DNA of 64,000 nt from Hydrangea macrophylla (Eukaryota; Streptophyta; Magnoliopsida; Cornales; Hydrangeaceae). This document shows, in pieces, positions 45,419 through 56,536 of the stretch (position 1 is its first letter; every line of letters starts with the position of its first letter). Both the position numbers and the translations under genes were made by a program. The stretch is from NCBI GenBank assembly GCA_033977485.1, contig CM066982.1, forward strand, positions 35,070,218 through 35,134,217, given 5' to 3'. The notes beneath the pieces were generated by a model. That model ran no database searches. It saw only the letters and a program-made list of their open reading frames with translations, and was not told the DNA's origin.

Positions 45419-46751
45419 CTGTCTGCAATGTTACTTGTTTCTACTAAAATTTAGGGAGTTCAATCCTTATGTCCCTATCTCATTTTTTGGTTTTTAAGGA
45501 ATTTTTTAAAAATAATCAGGTATCTTTATTGTAAAAGAATTTTCAAAGAATGATATTTAAAAAAGATGGAATATCAAAGACGGAAAATCATTTCCTTTTT
45601 CAAAAACATTTTCTGGAATCAAAGAAATTTTTTTCAAAATTCTGAGGAAAACAGATCTTTTCTTTTCAAAATTATAATAGAGGCGTCGCACCGTGAGTCG
45701 TATGTGCAATGCTCGTGTAGTGCATGCAATGTATATGAAATGCAATCTAATCTAAATACAATACACCTTAATCTAGCTTAGACCTAGCATATCAACATAT
45801 AAACACATAAGATTCCTTGAGTATGCTAATCACCCTACTAATCCAATCATTATCCAAGGATTTTTAGCTTTGAAAATCTTGATGGCTCATGTTTACAAAA
45901 TTGAATTTTTCATGAAAATCTTTGAAACAAAGGGGGAGATTTATAATTTTCAAAAGCATTTTTGAATCATCAATGCTTGTGGTGCGAATTCATGACCGGG
46001 GTATGAAATTGGAATTTCTAAAATCTGAGAGGAAATATTCAAAATTGAATTATCAAAGTGTGAAATCATGATTTAAAAAAAAAACAAAAGTAGGAAATTT
46101 GCGATCTTCTAAAATCTAGGGAGAATTTTGAAAGTGAATTCCAAAGAAAATTTTCAAAAGGGATATTCCCGGAATTTTCAAAAGACTTGGGTTATTCGAA
46201 GAAATGTTTGTATTTTAAAAAATTTTCAAAAATCGTCCTTAAAATAATGATTGGATGTTCGGATAAAGACCATACCACCCTAGAGGAATCTACCATACAA
46301 GGTTTGATGATGCCTTCGTATACAAGTCCTCATTATCCACATAATCCCTTACGGGCAAACGCAAATAATTCATCACATTGTCCTAATCAAAGATGATAAT
46401 CAAGATCCTAATTAAAGGGTTCTATAGAAACTATATGCAAAGTCCGGGTTTTAGTCTCATAAAGGGTCCATTAGCAAGCTCAGTGGTATGGGTGACTGCC
46501 TCCCCGAGGGCTCTATATACCGCGTGCAGTATAAGGCTAACGGTGACTACATGCTACCAAAGTCTCTTGAGAAAATGCAGGAAAGGGGACCCTCCACCCT
46601 CATGGCAATGGTCTCAAGCAGTCGCGGTAAAAGAACAATGCAAGTGCAAATGTAGGCAGAAACAACACGATTATCGAATTAATAACAAGGATATTTATTG
46701 GCTCAAGTCAAACCCTCGAAGAACAAGACACTATAAGTTTCATGTTCAAAT
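45419..46751 (-). other. Leader of Ogre-M internal region 1
   Basis: Non-coding leader between PBS and ORF1, homologous to 31358-32634. The shared sequence ends near 45507 (aataatcaggta) on the cassette side. Confidence 0.5.
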
Positions 46752-46771
46752 CCCCAGCAGAGTTGCCAGAT
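46752..46771 (-). other. Primer binding site of Ogre-M
   Basis: The - strand reads TCTGGCAACTCTGCTGGGGA directly after the LTR end TGTCCACA. This is the same tRNA-Arg-type PBS as in Ogre-P with one change. Confidence 0.75.
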
Positions 46772-49700
46772 TGTGGACATGCGGAAAGGGGGTCCTGGAG
46801 TTCCTTGATAGTGTCCCGGGATGGATCCAAGGAGCACACTTCAAGGAACTATAACTTTTTCACGCAATTCTAGAGACAAAGAGTCGCAACCTAATTTTTA
46901 TCGAGAATTAGGAAACCTAAGTTTGACTCACCCAAAATTGAATAAGGTTACTCACCATTCATTACCAGAAACTAGGTTCGGGGGTCTTGGTACGAGAGGG
47001 GAAGGAGCCCGAGCAGGACTAAAGCACCCCCTACTCGTCTTACCATACAGTAGGCTTTGATTCAAATATCCTTGTTCTTAAATCATAATTGGTGTTGTTT
47101 CCTCAAACATACAAGATAATATATACATGACAAAAAGGAACATCTAATGAAAATTATTTCAAGAGATTAAATCAAATAACAATCGGATGCACATGCAATA
47201 CAAGAGAGAGGTATACTCACAGTGGCTAGTCCCGTCTGGGACCAATGCAAATAAAGGAAACGTGTCATGCTATGCAAGAGGGAACAAGAAGACTTACATT
47301 GGGTTGACTCAAGCGGAGTCGCAAAAAGAAAAAGAAAGGAAATGTGTAATGCAATCATGTAACAATCCTAGATAAGATGTCTTTAACATATAAGCATATA
47401 AATTGATACTATCCTAAAGGAAGTTGTAAACATAGAAAAATCCTAGGAGAAAGGAGAGAGAAAGTACACGATACATGTGCACTAAGCCACATGTAGACGA
47501 GGCAAGCCCATAAATTGAAGTCCGGATCCACGACATTCAATTCTCCGCACTAAGACACCAAGGAATACCCGAGCATTTCAAAAATACAAGCAAACAAATG
47601 ATATGCATGAAAAATAAGAAGAAAATGTCATTAATCAAATTTCCAGATTCAGTAACCTCTAATGAATCCTATCAATAGTGGTCTTAAACATGAGCTGGGT
47701 CAAATCCCTTTTTCATAAAGTTATGTACATGTCTTAGGGAACTTCTATAAAAAGTAGGACCTCATAACATTTTTGAAGTTCAAGAAATAAGAGTTTTGGG
47801 AACAGTGGATCAGGACTGTCCACTATTTTTGTAAAAATCATAATTAATTCTACAAAAATCACATGAAGCTCTATTTTGTGTCCAAAGAAAGCTATTTAAT
47901 TGTAGTTTATGACAAAGATAATCCCCATGGACAGATCATGATCTTAAGGTTTCTGAAAAGTTATTTTAACAGGAAACTTGGTATCATTTGACAAAGGAAT
48001 GCAAAACATAATAGAAGTTCATAAATCATGTTAATCAAGTTAATCTAAGCTTTTGATCTCTCATCCATTCATCCTAGATGATTTCTAAACCAAGTTTTAT
48101 TCATCAATTGTTGTTGAGTGATCAAGGTATGACCATTTTGCATACATAGTCATGATTGTTGTTAAACTTAGAAAATTCCAGAATAGTTGTATCGACTTCA
48201 AACGCTTAGAAAATGATCTTAACTCAATCATATACTCACGATTTTACATCGGCATATAGATACATGAGTTAGGAATCATCCCTAAAAAGTAGATCATTGA
48301 TAACTATCATAAATTTTTTGAAATTCAGATACAAAGAGACTATGTTCAAATCTATCAACCAATTTCTCAACAATTTCTAAAAATAGCATATGGATCCTAA
48401 TGATTCTCAAAATGGATCGAATGAAAGCTAATTCATCAAAGTTTACCTAAAAAATTTGAAATCCATCAAACTATGGGTTTTGATGGACCAAATCTTATGG
48501 ACAAAACCAATCTATTTTGCTGAATTTTGACTAATTTGTTTTAAAGTGTGAGAAAAACATCTTAGGTGATGGTTTAAATTTATTAGAGAGATCAAATTCA
48601 TAGATCAACTTGATTATCATAATTTCCAATTAATTTAGCCCTCAAGTTCTATGAAGAACTTTAGATCATGGATAAAAGAGACTTACAAATGTCTTATTGT
48701 TGATGAATTTGAATAAGAATTCTAGGTAATAGGAATGATCAAACATAAGAATCATCCTTCTCATAGATCATACTTCAAAACCATCATGGAATTCAAAGTA
48801 AATACATATATATATATAATCATGTCAGCATAGATCTAAACTAGAATAGAAGAATGAAATCAAAATTGAAAATCAAAGTAAAAATCAATCTCTAATTAAG
48901 AATTATCAATAAAATTAAAGAGGATTTGGATCTAGCTATGTGAGTGTGTGAAGAACAAGAGAGGAAGAAGACGATTGTTCTAACAAAGAAAACAAAACTA
49001 AACTAGATCCAAATCTTATAGATCTATATACAAAAGTAAGAATTAGAGATGAATTTTAATGTCTACCTTTTGGAGGATTCTCAATTATGCAATCATAGTT
49101 GATTTGAAGGGTCTTCTTCTTCAAGTGTACTTCAAGTTCTTCAGGCACTCATCCATGGAAGTTGAGGGAGGAAATTGATGTCAAATTGTGATCTAATTAG
49201 CCTAAGATTAGCTTATAAAATTTTAATTTATAAATCTCTCTCTAGAAGTCTCTCAAATTGAAAGTATATGTAATTATATCTTCTAGTATGTTCAAGGTGT
49301 ACTTAAAGCTTGTTTAAGATGATCTAAGCTCTCTCTAGATATTCTAAGATGATCTCTAGATTAAATGATCTAATATGAGATGCATGGGGATCTATATGCA
49401 GATTTTTGAAAACTTAACTCTTAAGTTTCAGGGTTAAAACAGGGATTTAAGAGATCAGAATAGGGTTAAAACGGCCATTTCAGTGCCTAAACGCAGTTTC
49501 CAAGCAATTTTCTCACAATGGGAACCTTCGGGAAGGGTTTGGATCCAGAATAATGGAATGGAGAACACCACATACAGGTGGCAATTATGGCGGGACCTAC
49601 CCAAAATCGCCACTTGCTTTTCTGGTTCCCCTGGTTGCCCTTCAGCCCTATTTTAAAAATTACGTGCACTGCTTTTCCAGATTTTCGTAAAATGCTTTTT

Positions 49701-50177
49701 GGAGTCCAAAATCTTCCGTTTACGTATCATTTGAAAATCTATCAAGTTGAATTTTAGCATCAAAAAATTCTAAGAGGTTTTGAAATGAGAATTGAAGTTC
49801 AATTGAAGTCTGGAAGTCCTCTAGAACTTTTGTCGGCCTTTTGAAATCAAACGACTTCCTTTTCAAAATTACTTTTCAATGTGCATCGAGTTCGAACTTT
49901 TCTCTAAAATTGAATCTCTGGATACCTAGTATACTATGTTTAGAACACTTCATGTACTTATAACCATGAGTGAATATGAATTCTGAGAGACGATTTTGGC
50001 AAAATCGGGATTTTATGCATGGAAAAGGGCTTTTCTGAACTTGAAGTCACTTTCTGAAGTTTGATCTTTCGATTGTGTAGAATCCAGTACCTTCCATGGG
50101 GTACTTTTCATCATTGAATCCTCCAAGATGTTGTCCACCCTAAATCCTATCAGTGTGGTGAAAATTGGGTGTCTATA
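46772..50177 (-). repeat. LTR A of Ogre-M
   Basis: About 3.4 kb. The end abuts the PBS, and the start reads TATAGACACCC (TG mutated to TA) near 50177. It is collinear with LTR B without any nested insertion. Confidence 0.8.
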
Positions 50178-50640
50178 GATATTACTTTACAATATGGTTT
50201 ACAAACGAGTTTCACCATTTCTAATTCATAGTGTATTGCATATTCAATCTAGTTATCACATCATAAACGAGTTTAGGCTCATTGTTATATTTTGGATTGA
50301 AGATTCTGTGGGTATTGAATTTTGCACTGTAATTAGTTCATTATTATAATGCAACTAGTTTATTAGTATGAAATTTCACACTGTAACTGGTTCATTAGTG
50401 TAAAATTTTACACTGCAACTGGTTCATTTTACATTGCAATTGGTTCATTCGTATGAAATTTTACACTGCAAATGGTTCATTTTACATCTGTGTGAAATTT
50501 CACATTATAATACAACGAAAATTTTGTACATTTTTATTCCAACAGTGTGAAATTTGATATCTAAAAAAGAAAATAAAAGAAGAGTTGAGGATTGTATGTA
50601 GAATAAATATGTACAGATATGTGGTTCAATAGAGAATAGT
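50178..50640. repeat. AT-rich flank with short imperfect repeats
   Basis: No gene. 50310-50500 repeats actgcaactggttcatt and tgaaattttacac at about 40 bp. The word gtgaaatttcac is palindromic. Confidence 0.4.
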
Positions 50641-50884
50641 TTTTTTTTTCTACAAGGATGAATATTATTCATAATCAAAGAATTACAAATATAAAGAAGC
50701 CAAACGCATAAGACCTCAAACCGTCAAAAACTAAAGGAACAACTCCAAAGAGCTACAAACTGGACCACAAAACCATAAAAGAACAAAAAAATAATGGCGA
50801 AAAGTCAAATCAAGTACGCAAAATAACCACCAAGGTCAACAATGTTCTCGAAGATGTCATTGATGAAGTTATTCATGATCCTCA
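50641..50884 (-). mobile_element. Possible LINE 3' end
   Basis: On the - strand the segment ends tttgtaattctttgattatg ... catccttgtag followed by a run of A (50641-50649 on +). That resembles plant L1-type LINE 3' UTRs. No reverse transcriptase is present, so the call is weak. Confidence 0.3.
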
Positions 50885-52204
50885 TGTATCACGCTCCGGC
50901 GTAGCAAGGTAGGGCAAAATTAAAATTTCTACCTTTGGACCCGTAGATGCATGACTGGTTTGAGAATCGCGTGCTTGTCCATACAAGAAAGAACGAAGAT
51001 AAAATCAATAAACAATAAAAGGAAGCAGTAATAATAGATATGGTGCTTCTAGGCTCACATAATAATAAACATAATCAGAGTCTTAAATCCATTATTATAA
51101 CCCACAGAAAAGAAAAGGAAAGATAACAATATCCTGGGCATAAAGCCCTACAACATAGAAATAATAAGATCGGCATCTAGTGCATCAACTACTAACAAAA
51201 GATAAATAAACAAAAGCATTCACGTCTGCCAAATAGCTTGCAAACCCGTATCCTCCCTCAGCATACTCCTTGTCCAGGTAATCTGCTTTTACAAGATCTG
51301 GACATTTAATTGCCCAGGACATAAAAGTCATTAGCTTTACTGCAAGCTGAGTGAGCAAACCTATTACATTGAACAGGCTCAGAAAACACCTGTTAATCCG
51401 TTAAAATTTAGAACGTTCAATTTTCTCTTCTTTTATGAAAACATAACTTTAAGTCTTGATTATTCTAATCTCTAAGTATTACGTACGATTGGGAAACGTA
51501 TAGTGATATCACTCAGATCTTTAAAACACAACTGATAATAACCGATTGATCACTTTAGGGCTACGCCCCAATCCATACTGACTCGGATACTTCTCTTTGA
51601 ACCATTGGTTCAATCTATACAACTCGACTCTTTGGATAACCCATCCAATCTTTCACAAACACGACTCTTTGCATGCATCCGGCACAAATGCCATTAGCCT
51701 GGAATATCGTCACTTTCCGGTCATGGGTAACCATCTTGTCATCGAGCCTAAATGGCTAATTGACATCTATTCTCTTGTCATTGTGCCGAAACGGCCAATT
51801 GACTTCTACCTTACGGCCTTATTACTTGGTAATCCCAATCTTATTCCATTTGGCCTTGGTTAATTCGTCATCTTGCCCAAATTGGCCACTTGCTTGGTGT
51901 TAGCCCAACAGCTATTAACTATCTTCGCAACAAAACCCAGACTCCTTACTCTTTCTCGAACTGACCAAGCAAACAAATGAAACACAAGGAACAGACTGAC
52001 AGATACGAACATCTTGTTATTAACTATATCGCATCTTCCGCATCCTTAACAACTAATGTGCGTGGTACAAGTTGTTAAAACATATTATGCTTGAAGTCAT
52101 GTACTTAAATACATCATATTACTGTTTATGTTGTTCTCGTAAGGTCGCATGTGTAAGCTTTACGTTACCACATTAAGAATAAAACACCTTTTCTTAATAA
52201 CAGT
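50885..52204 (-). mobile_element. Fragment related to the 4.7-kb solo LTR
   Basis: Its edge (tgtatcacgctccggcgtagc, then ggcaaaattaaaatttct and gcatgactggttt) parallels the edge of the solo LTR at 34859. It contains diverged short repeats (gtcatcgagcctaaatggc, gtcattgtgccgaaacggc) near 51720-51890. It is truncated on the far side. Confidence 0.55.
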
Positions 52205-52829
52205 TGATGATGCCAAAAACTGGTAAGACAAATTAAAGTAGTTCAAGGAGAGAGAGATAGTGAGAGACCGATTTTTTGTATGTGGTTCAGCCCTATTAAT
52301 GAAGGAACCTACGTCCATGTGTGTGTCTAACCACGTCCACTATACTGTAAAAAGTTGGGGACATTTGGTGAACCAACAATAGTTTGGAGTTACCAGTGGT
52401 CGGCCGAGCACGATTATGGTTGCTATAGGGGTGCTATGCAGATGGAAGAGTCGATCCCTTTCTATGGGGGTGAGAGGTCTCTTTTATAAATGCAAGAGAC
52501 CTACTCATACAAGGAAATTAGACAGCTTAAGTAATAAATCTGATTTAGGATGTGATTGATATAAATCAAGTGAGCTTTCTATTTGTATTAGAAAACTTTA
52601 CATACATGCCATTAGTCTTCTAACTTAAGTAGGAAACTGCCTAGAATATTCTGGGGCATGTCTCACGAGCTTGCTGGACTGTGCCTGTACGAACTGAGCG
52701 CATACTGCACTGCCGACTTGTTGCTCGGGACCCATTGACATTGTGTGTACCACTCAGGAGATCAGGATAGAGGTCGGTCACTGAGTATAACCGCTCGGTC
52801 ATAGAGTAGGGCCAAGTTTGGGTGTATCA
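52205..52829 (-). repeat. 625-bp LTR of a Tat-type gypsy remnant
   Basis: On the - strand it starts TGATACACCC at 52829, directly after the PPT, and ends GGCATCATCA at 52205. It includes gtggttcagccctattaatg with aaggaacctacgtcc, common in plant LTRs. Confidence 0.6.
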
Positions 52830-52846
52830 GTTGCCCCCCATTTCCA
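52830..52846 (-). other. Polypurine tract of the Tat-type remnant
   Basis: The - strand reads ggaaatggggggcaac directly before TGATACACCC. Confidence 0.65.
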
Positions 52847-54103
52847 AGGTTGGCCGGATGCTATATTAGGGCAAGTTTGTAAATTTGTTTGATGCCACTT
52901 GCCATTGTCTGAGTGCTCGAGAATTGGCTAAGAGTTGAGACTTGGCCTAATTCGGAGTCTTTTGTTTAAGTTATGGTTATCTTCTACCCATAAACATTCA
53001 TTAAGGTTATTGGTAGAAGAATTTGACCATGTTGGAAAAGCCGACCTAAAACGTATTGTTTTAGGGTCCTTTTATGTTAACTCCCCAGGATGGTTATCTT
53101 CCGCCCAGCTAATGTTCATCAAGATTGTTAAGAGAAGAGCTTGACCATGTTGGTAGAGACGACCTAAAGCGTATTGCTTTAGGGTCTATTTGTTCCTCTA
53201 TCTTGGGCCAACCTAAGAGGTTTTGGTTACCTCCATCGTCGGTTTGGACCTAATCGGAGACCCAAATGTATGAATTTGATGGATTTCTTTCACTCCTCTA
53301 TCGTGGGCCAACCTAAGAGAATTTCCCCTATCATCGATTTGGACCTAAGTAGAGACCGGTGCCTCTGAGTATTGTAGGCGTTCAGGTTGTCTAAGAGTTT
53401 CACTCAATTAACCCCAAGGCCTGTAAATACCCGGTGTGACTTCTTGTAGCTTTCACTCCCCTCTTACCCCTAAGCTTTTGTTGAGGTGGGCATTGTAGGA
53501 ACAATTATTGTAGGTAGCCGACCTAGAACATTGGTAGTTCTAGGGTCTTTTGGCACCTCGGGTGTGATCCCAAGGTCTTTCGGTGCCTCGGGTATGATCC
53601 CAAGGTCTTTTGGGTGCCTTGGGTGTGATACCGAGGTCTTTTTCCAATTGCATAATAGAAGTCTTTGGTTACCTCAGGGTTGAGCCCGAGGTCTTTTTAG
53701 CACCTCGGGAGTTAAACCCGAGGTCTTTTCGTGTGCTACAGGGATCAACGAGGAATTGATAGGCGATCCGAATCTTTGTAGCAACCCTTTGTCAGTCTGA
53801 TCTTTGTGCTATGGTCGAGAGAAAGTACTATTATAGTTGGACTCATCTGGTCTATTGGAGACAGGAGGTCGAGTCAGGATCACCGGGCACCTATCTACTC
53901 TGAGCTGGAGGTAAGGTCAGGATCACAAGATCCTGATTAGGGCTGCCAGACCCAGACATATGTGAAGTGGAGGTCGAGTCGGGACTGCCAAACTCAGACC
54001 ATTGTGAACTGGAGGTCAGATCAGACCCGGACCATTGTGAACTGAAAGAACTACCAGAACTATCAGGTTTCTTTACATTGCTCCTCTCAGGCTTATCTGG
54101 CTT
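52847..54103 (-). other. 3' UTR of the Tat-type remnant, with about 32-bp repeats
   Basis: No pol domain. 53540-53730 has about six degenerate copies of cctcgggtgtgatcccaagg with tcttt. tcgtgggccaacctaagag occurs twice (53201, 53297). The jump from gag to PPT shows that pol has been deleted. Confidence 0.55.
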
Positions 54104-54735
54104 CTATTTATTTCTTGAAGGCTCGTCGCTTACGTGCCCAGGGTCTTCGGTCTTTAAAAATTCTTCAGTGTTAGCATACTTTTCGATGCTCTTTGCGAGT
54201 TCAACCAAGGTTTTTGGTCGGTTTCTGTGAAATGACGTGGTGCACTTGGTTTGTTGAACTCCTGAGCAGAAGGCTATAATTGCGACGGTTTCATCAAGAT
54301 CATAGATCCTGAGCTTCTCCTGGTTGAACCGGTCGGTGAACTCTAGGGACTCATTATTCCTTTGCTTGACAGTCAGCAACTGTATATCAGGCTTTGGCCA
54401 CTCATACATACCGATGAACAGGTTGATGAACCGCTTGATTAGTTGCTTGAAATCTTTGACCAATTGGGGTTTCAGGGAGTGGAACCATTGCGCGGCTAGG
54501 CCTTTCAAAGTGCTAGGGAAGGCTAGGCAATATAGTTCGTCGGCGTTGGAGGCCAGGGCCATATGAGCTTTGTAGGTCCGGACGTGGTCGACCGGGCTTC
54601 CAAAGCTATTATAAGAATCTAGACAAGGTTGTTTAAATTTGCACAGGAGGGCAAACCTTGGGATTCGGCTAGAGAACGGTGACTTTGTCTCGGTATTAAC
54701 ATGGTCGTGAGTAGGATTTTGGCCTAGGTCTCTAG
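54104..54735 (-). pseudogene. gag: Tat-type gypsy gag
   Basis: An open - strand frame of about 210 residues carries the Retrotrans_gag domain: KFKQPCLDSYNSFGSPVDHV, RTYKAHMALASNADELYCLA, FPSTLKGLAAQWFHSLKP, then RFNQEKLRIYDLDETVAIIA and SIEKYANTEEFLK. The N-terminus is replaced, because the apparent start (MFKNILNLIFP) is translated from Copia LTR sequence ending at 54740. No zinc knuckle, protease or pol follows. Gag would assemble particles. With PPT and LTR downstream this looks like a non-autonomous or deleted copy. Confidence 0.75.
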
Positions 54736-54739
54736 CCAA

Positions 54740-54947
54740 TGATGGAAAAATTAGGTTTAAAATATTTTTAAACACGCAGCGGAAAGATTAAGTTACAAAA
54801 ACTTATTGGTAGCCCAGATTTACTACTCGTTAACTCTATAGATGAGTACAAGAGAGGGGACAAGAATTATACCTCACGGTCTTGAACACAATTATGAAAT
54901 CTCTAACTTCTAGCAGCCTCTAACACAGAAATATTTTGTGTGCTCTT
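54740..54947 (-). mobile_element. Copia LTR end, inverted copy of 1-170
   Basis: The - strand matches 1-170 closely, ends CA at 54740 and is followed by ttggctagagacc, possibly a decayed PBS. Its other side is interrupted by the Athila LTR at 54949, so the Athila element may have inserted into it. Confidence 0.65.
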
Positions 54948-55578
54948 CTGTGCAATACCCAAGTGTAGGTAGACGGGGAAGAACAAGAGCATTGTAGTTC
55001 GAGTCGATCCCAGAAGGAAAGTTGTAAACCAATTACTAAGATTAAACTCTAAAAGGAAAATAAAAATTCAATGTTTAAAGAAGATGTAGAACACGGAGTT
55101 CCACAATTAATGACTACTAAAAATAGAGCAATTAAATTAAACAATGAATTAACTAATTAACTAAAGCGATATTTAAAAATGGTGTTTCTTAATAAAAGGG
55201 GAACGTTGGGATCATACAAATCCGCAGTGACCTAGCCATCTACCATGCAGTTTGAATTAAAGCTTAATGGAGTACATCCATTTACAGTATTCCGTATTTT
55301 TAAAAGATAAAGAGTCAATAGTCCTTTCATGATTGGGACTACATCATCATCATTGAGTTAAAAATACATGAAGGAGGTTTAAAACAATAGTCAAGACCCG
55401 CACTCTGAATGGTGTAAGCATTCAAAGTGCTTTGCAAAAGTTATTGAAGAAAATGCCTTAAGGCTTAAAGTTTGAAAACTGTTTTGACAAACTGAGCATT
55501 TGGGGACAGTTTGATAAGGAATCTTAAAAATAGAATGTCTAGGAATACTGCAAAGGATGTTCTCAAGAATCTGAGGTA

Positions 55579-55680
55579 TTGATCGATCGACGCACTTTCG
55601 ATTGATCGAGCATCGTCATCTCTCAATCGATCGAAATGTCTTCGATCGCTTGATTATATCTCTAATGCGATCGATCGAAC
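55579..55680 (-). repeat. Dyad array A3 (Athila LTR)
   Basis: Dyads start at 55579, 55597, 55622, 55641 and 55666, with steps of 18, 25, 19 and 25. Confidence 0.75.
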
Positions 55681-56174
55681 ACAGGTTTTAAACTGCTGCA
55701 TGACAGAGGCTGGAGATCACTGTTTCTTCATGATCTCCCAACTCTAAGACTACTCAGACATGGTCTGGAGTGTCTCAGATCTATTTTTAACGTAAAGGTT
55801 CATTAAGGCTGCGTTTGGTTGTGATTTAAACATGCAATCTTCTAAAAACTATGGATTAAGGCTAAACTAACAAGCAAAGCTATAAGCTATTCAGATTATA
55901 GACTATTGAAACTACTGAAAAAACGTAAATAATCAATAAAACAAAACCTGGATGAACAGAACTTATATTAAATGGTGCAATCTCCAAAACCAAGCAACAT
56001 CAATGATCACACCTACAAAAATAAAGCAACACTCTCTATCTCTCTCTATGAAACTAACAAAAAACAATGTGGTCCCTTTGGACGTATTCAGAACTAATAT
56101 TTATTGAAAACCTAAGGCTAGGGTTACAAAAAAGAGTCTCTGCTGCGTGCGCATAAGTTCTGATAAAAGGCATG

Positions 56175-56286
56175 TTCAATCGATCGAACATCACTCGATC
56201 GATTGAACTTCTAAAATACTCGAGCGCTTGAACTGGACTCAATCGATCGAAATCTCGATCGCTTGAACCTCTTCGATCGCTTTAAC
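56175..56286 (-). repeat. Dyad array A4 (Athila LTR, U3 side)
   Basis: Dyads start at 56175, 56194, 56219, 56239, 56254 and 56272, with steps of 19, 25, 20, 15 and 18. Confidence 0.75.
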
Positions 56287-56523
56287 TCCATATTTCAGCT
56301 TTGACTTCCCTTGCTTGTAATCAAGTCTCCCTTTATCTTGTTATTCAGTTCTTCACACAGCAAAATAGTGATCTGCACAAATAATGGCTAAAACAACACA
56401 ACTAATCATAGATTTGTCATATTGTATAAAAGCTGACATTGTACTACTACGAATTGCAGATACAACAGGGAGTTGTAAACTAAATCAGTGTATTTCTTTA
56501 TTTTTGAGCGATTATATTTTACA

Positions 56524-56536
56524 AATACCCCCGCTT
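56524..56536 (-). other. Athila polypurine tract
   Basis: The - strand reads aagcgggggtatt directly before TGTAAAATATAATC. Confidence 0.55.

Larger units (their letters stand above)
24331..50177 (-). mobile_element. Ogre-M: tandem LTR-internal-LTR-internal-LTR complex
   Basis: Reading the - strand: LTR A (50177-46772), PBS, internal region 1 with ORF1 (46771-40789), LTR B (40788-32656, containing a solo LTR), PBS, internal region 2 with a gag fragment (32655-25816), hairpin and PPT, then truncated LTR C (25815-24331). The two internal regions share leader and 3' UTR sequence. The family is related to Ogre-P: same PBS type, pre-PPT hairpin, UTR hairpins and LTR landmarks. Like Ogre-P it has no pol. 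The shared middle LTR suggests unequal recombination between LTRs of two copies. Confidence 0.8.
54949..56523 (-). repeat. Athila 3' LTR
   Basis: Starts TGTAAAATATAATCGC at 56523 after the PPT and ends TTGGGTATTGCACA at 54949, about 1,575 bp. It contains two TCGATCGA-type dyad arrays and the gtcgatccc block near its end. Confidence 0.6.

Noticed and set aside
47167..47375. Short overlapping frames in LTR A
   Set aside because: They are chance frames on both strands of LTR sequence. The equivalent part of LTR B does not keep them.
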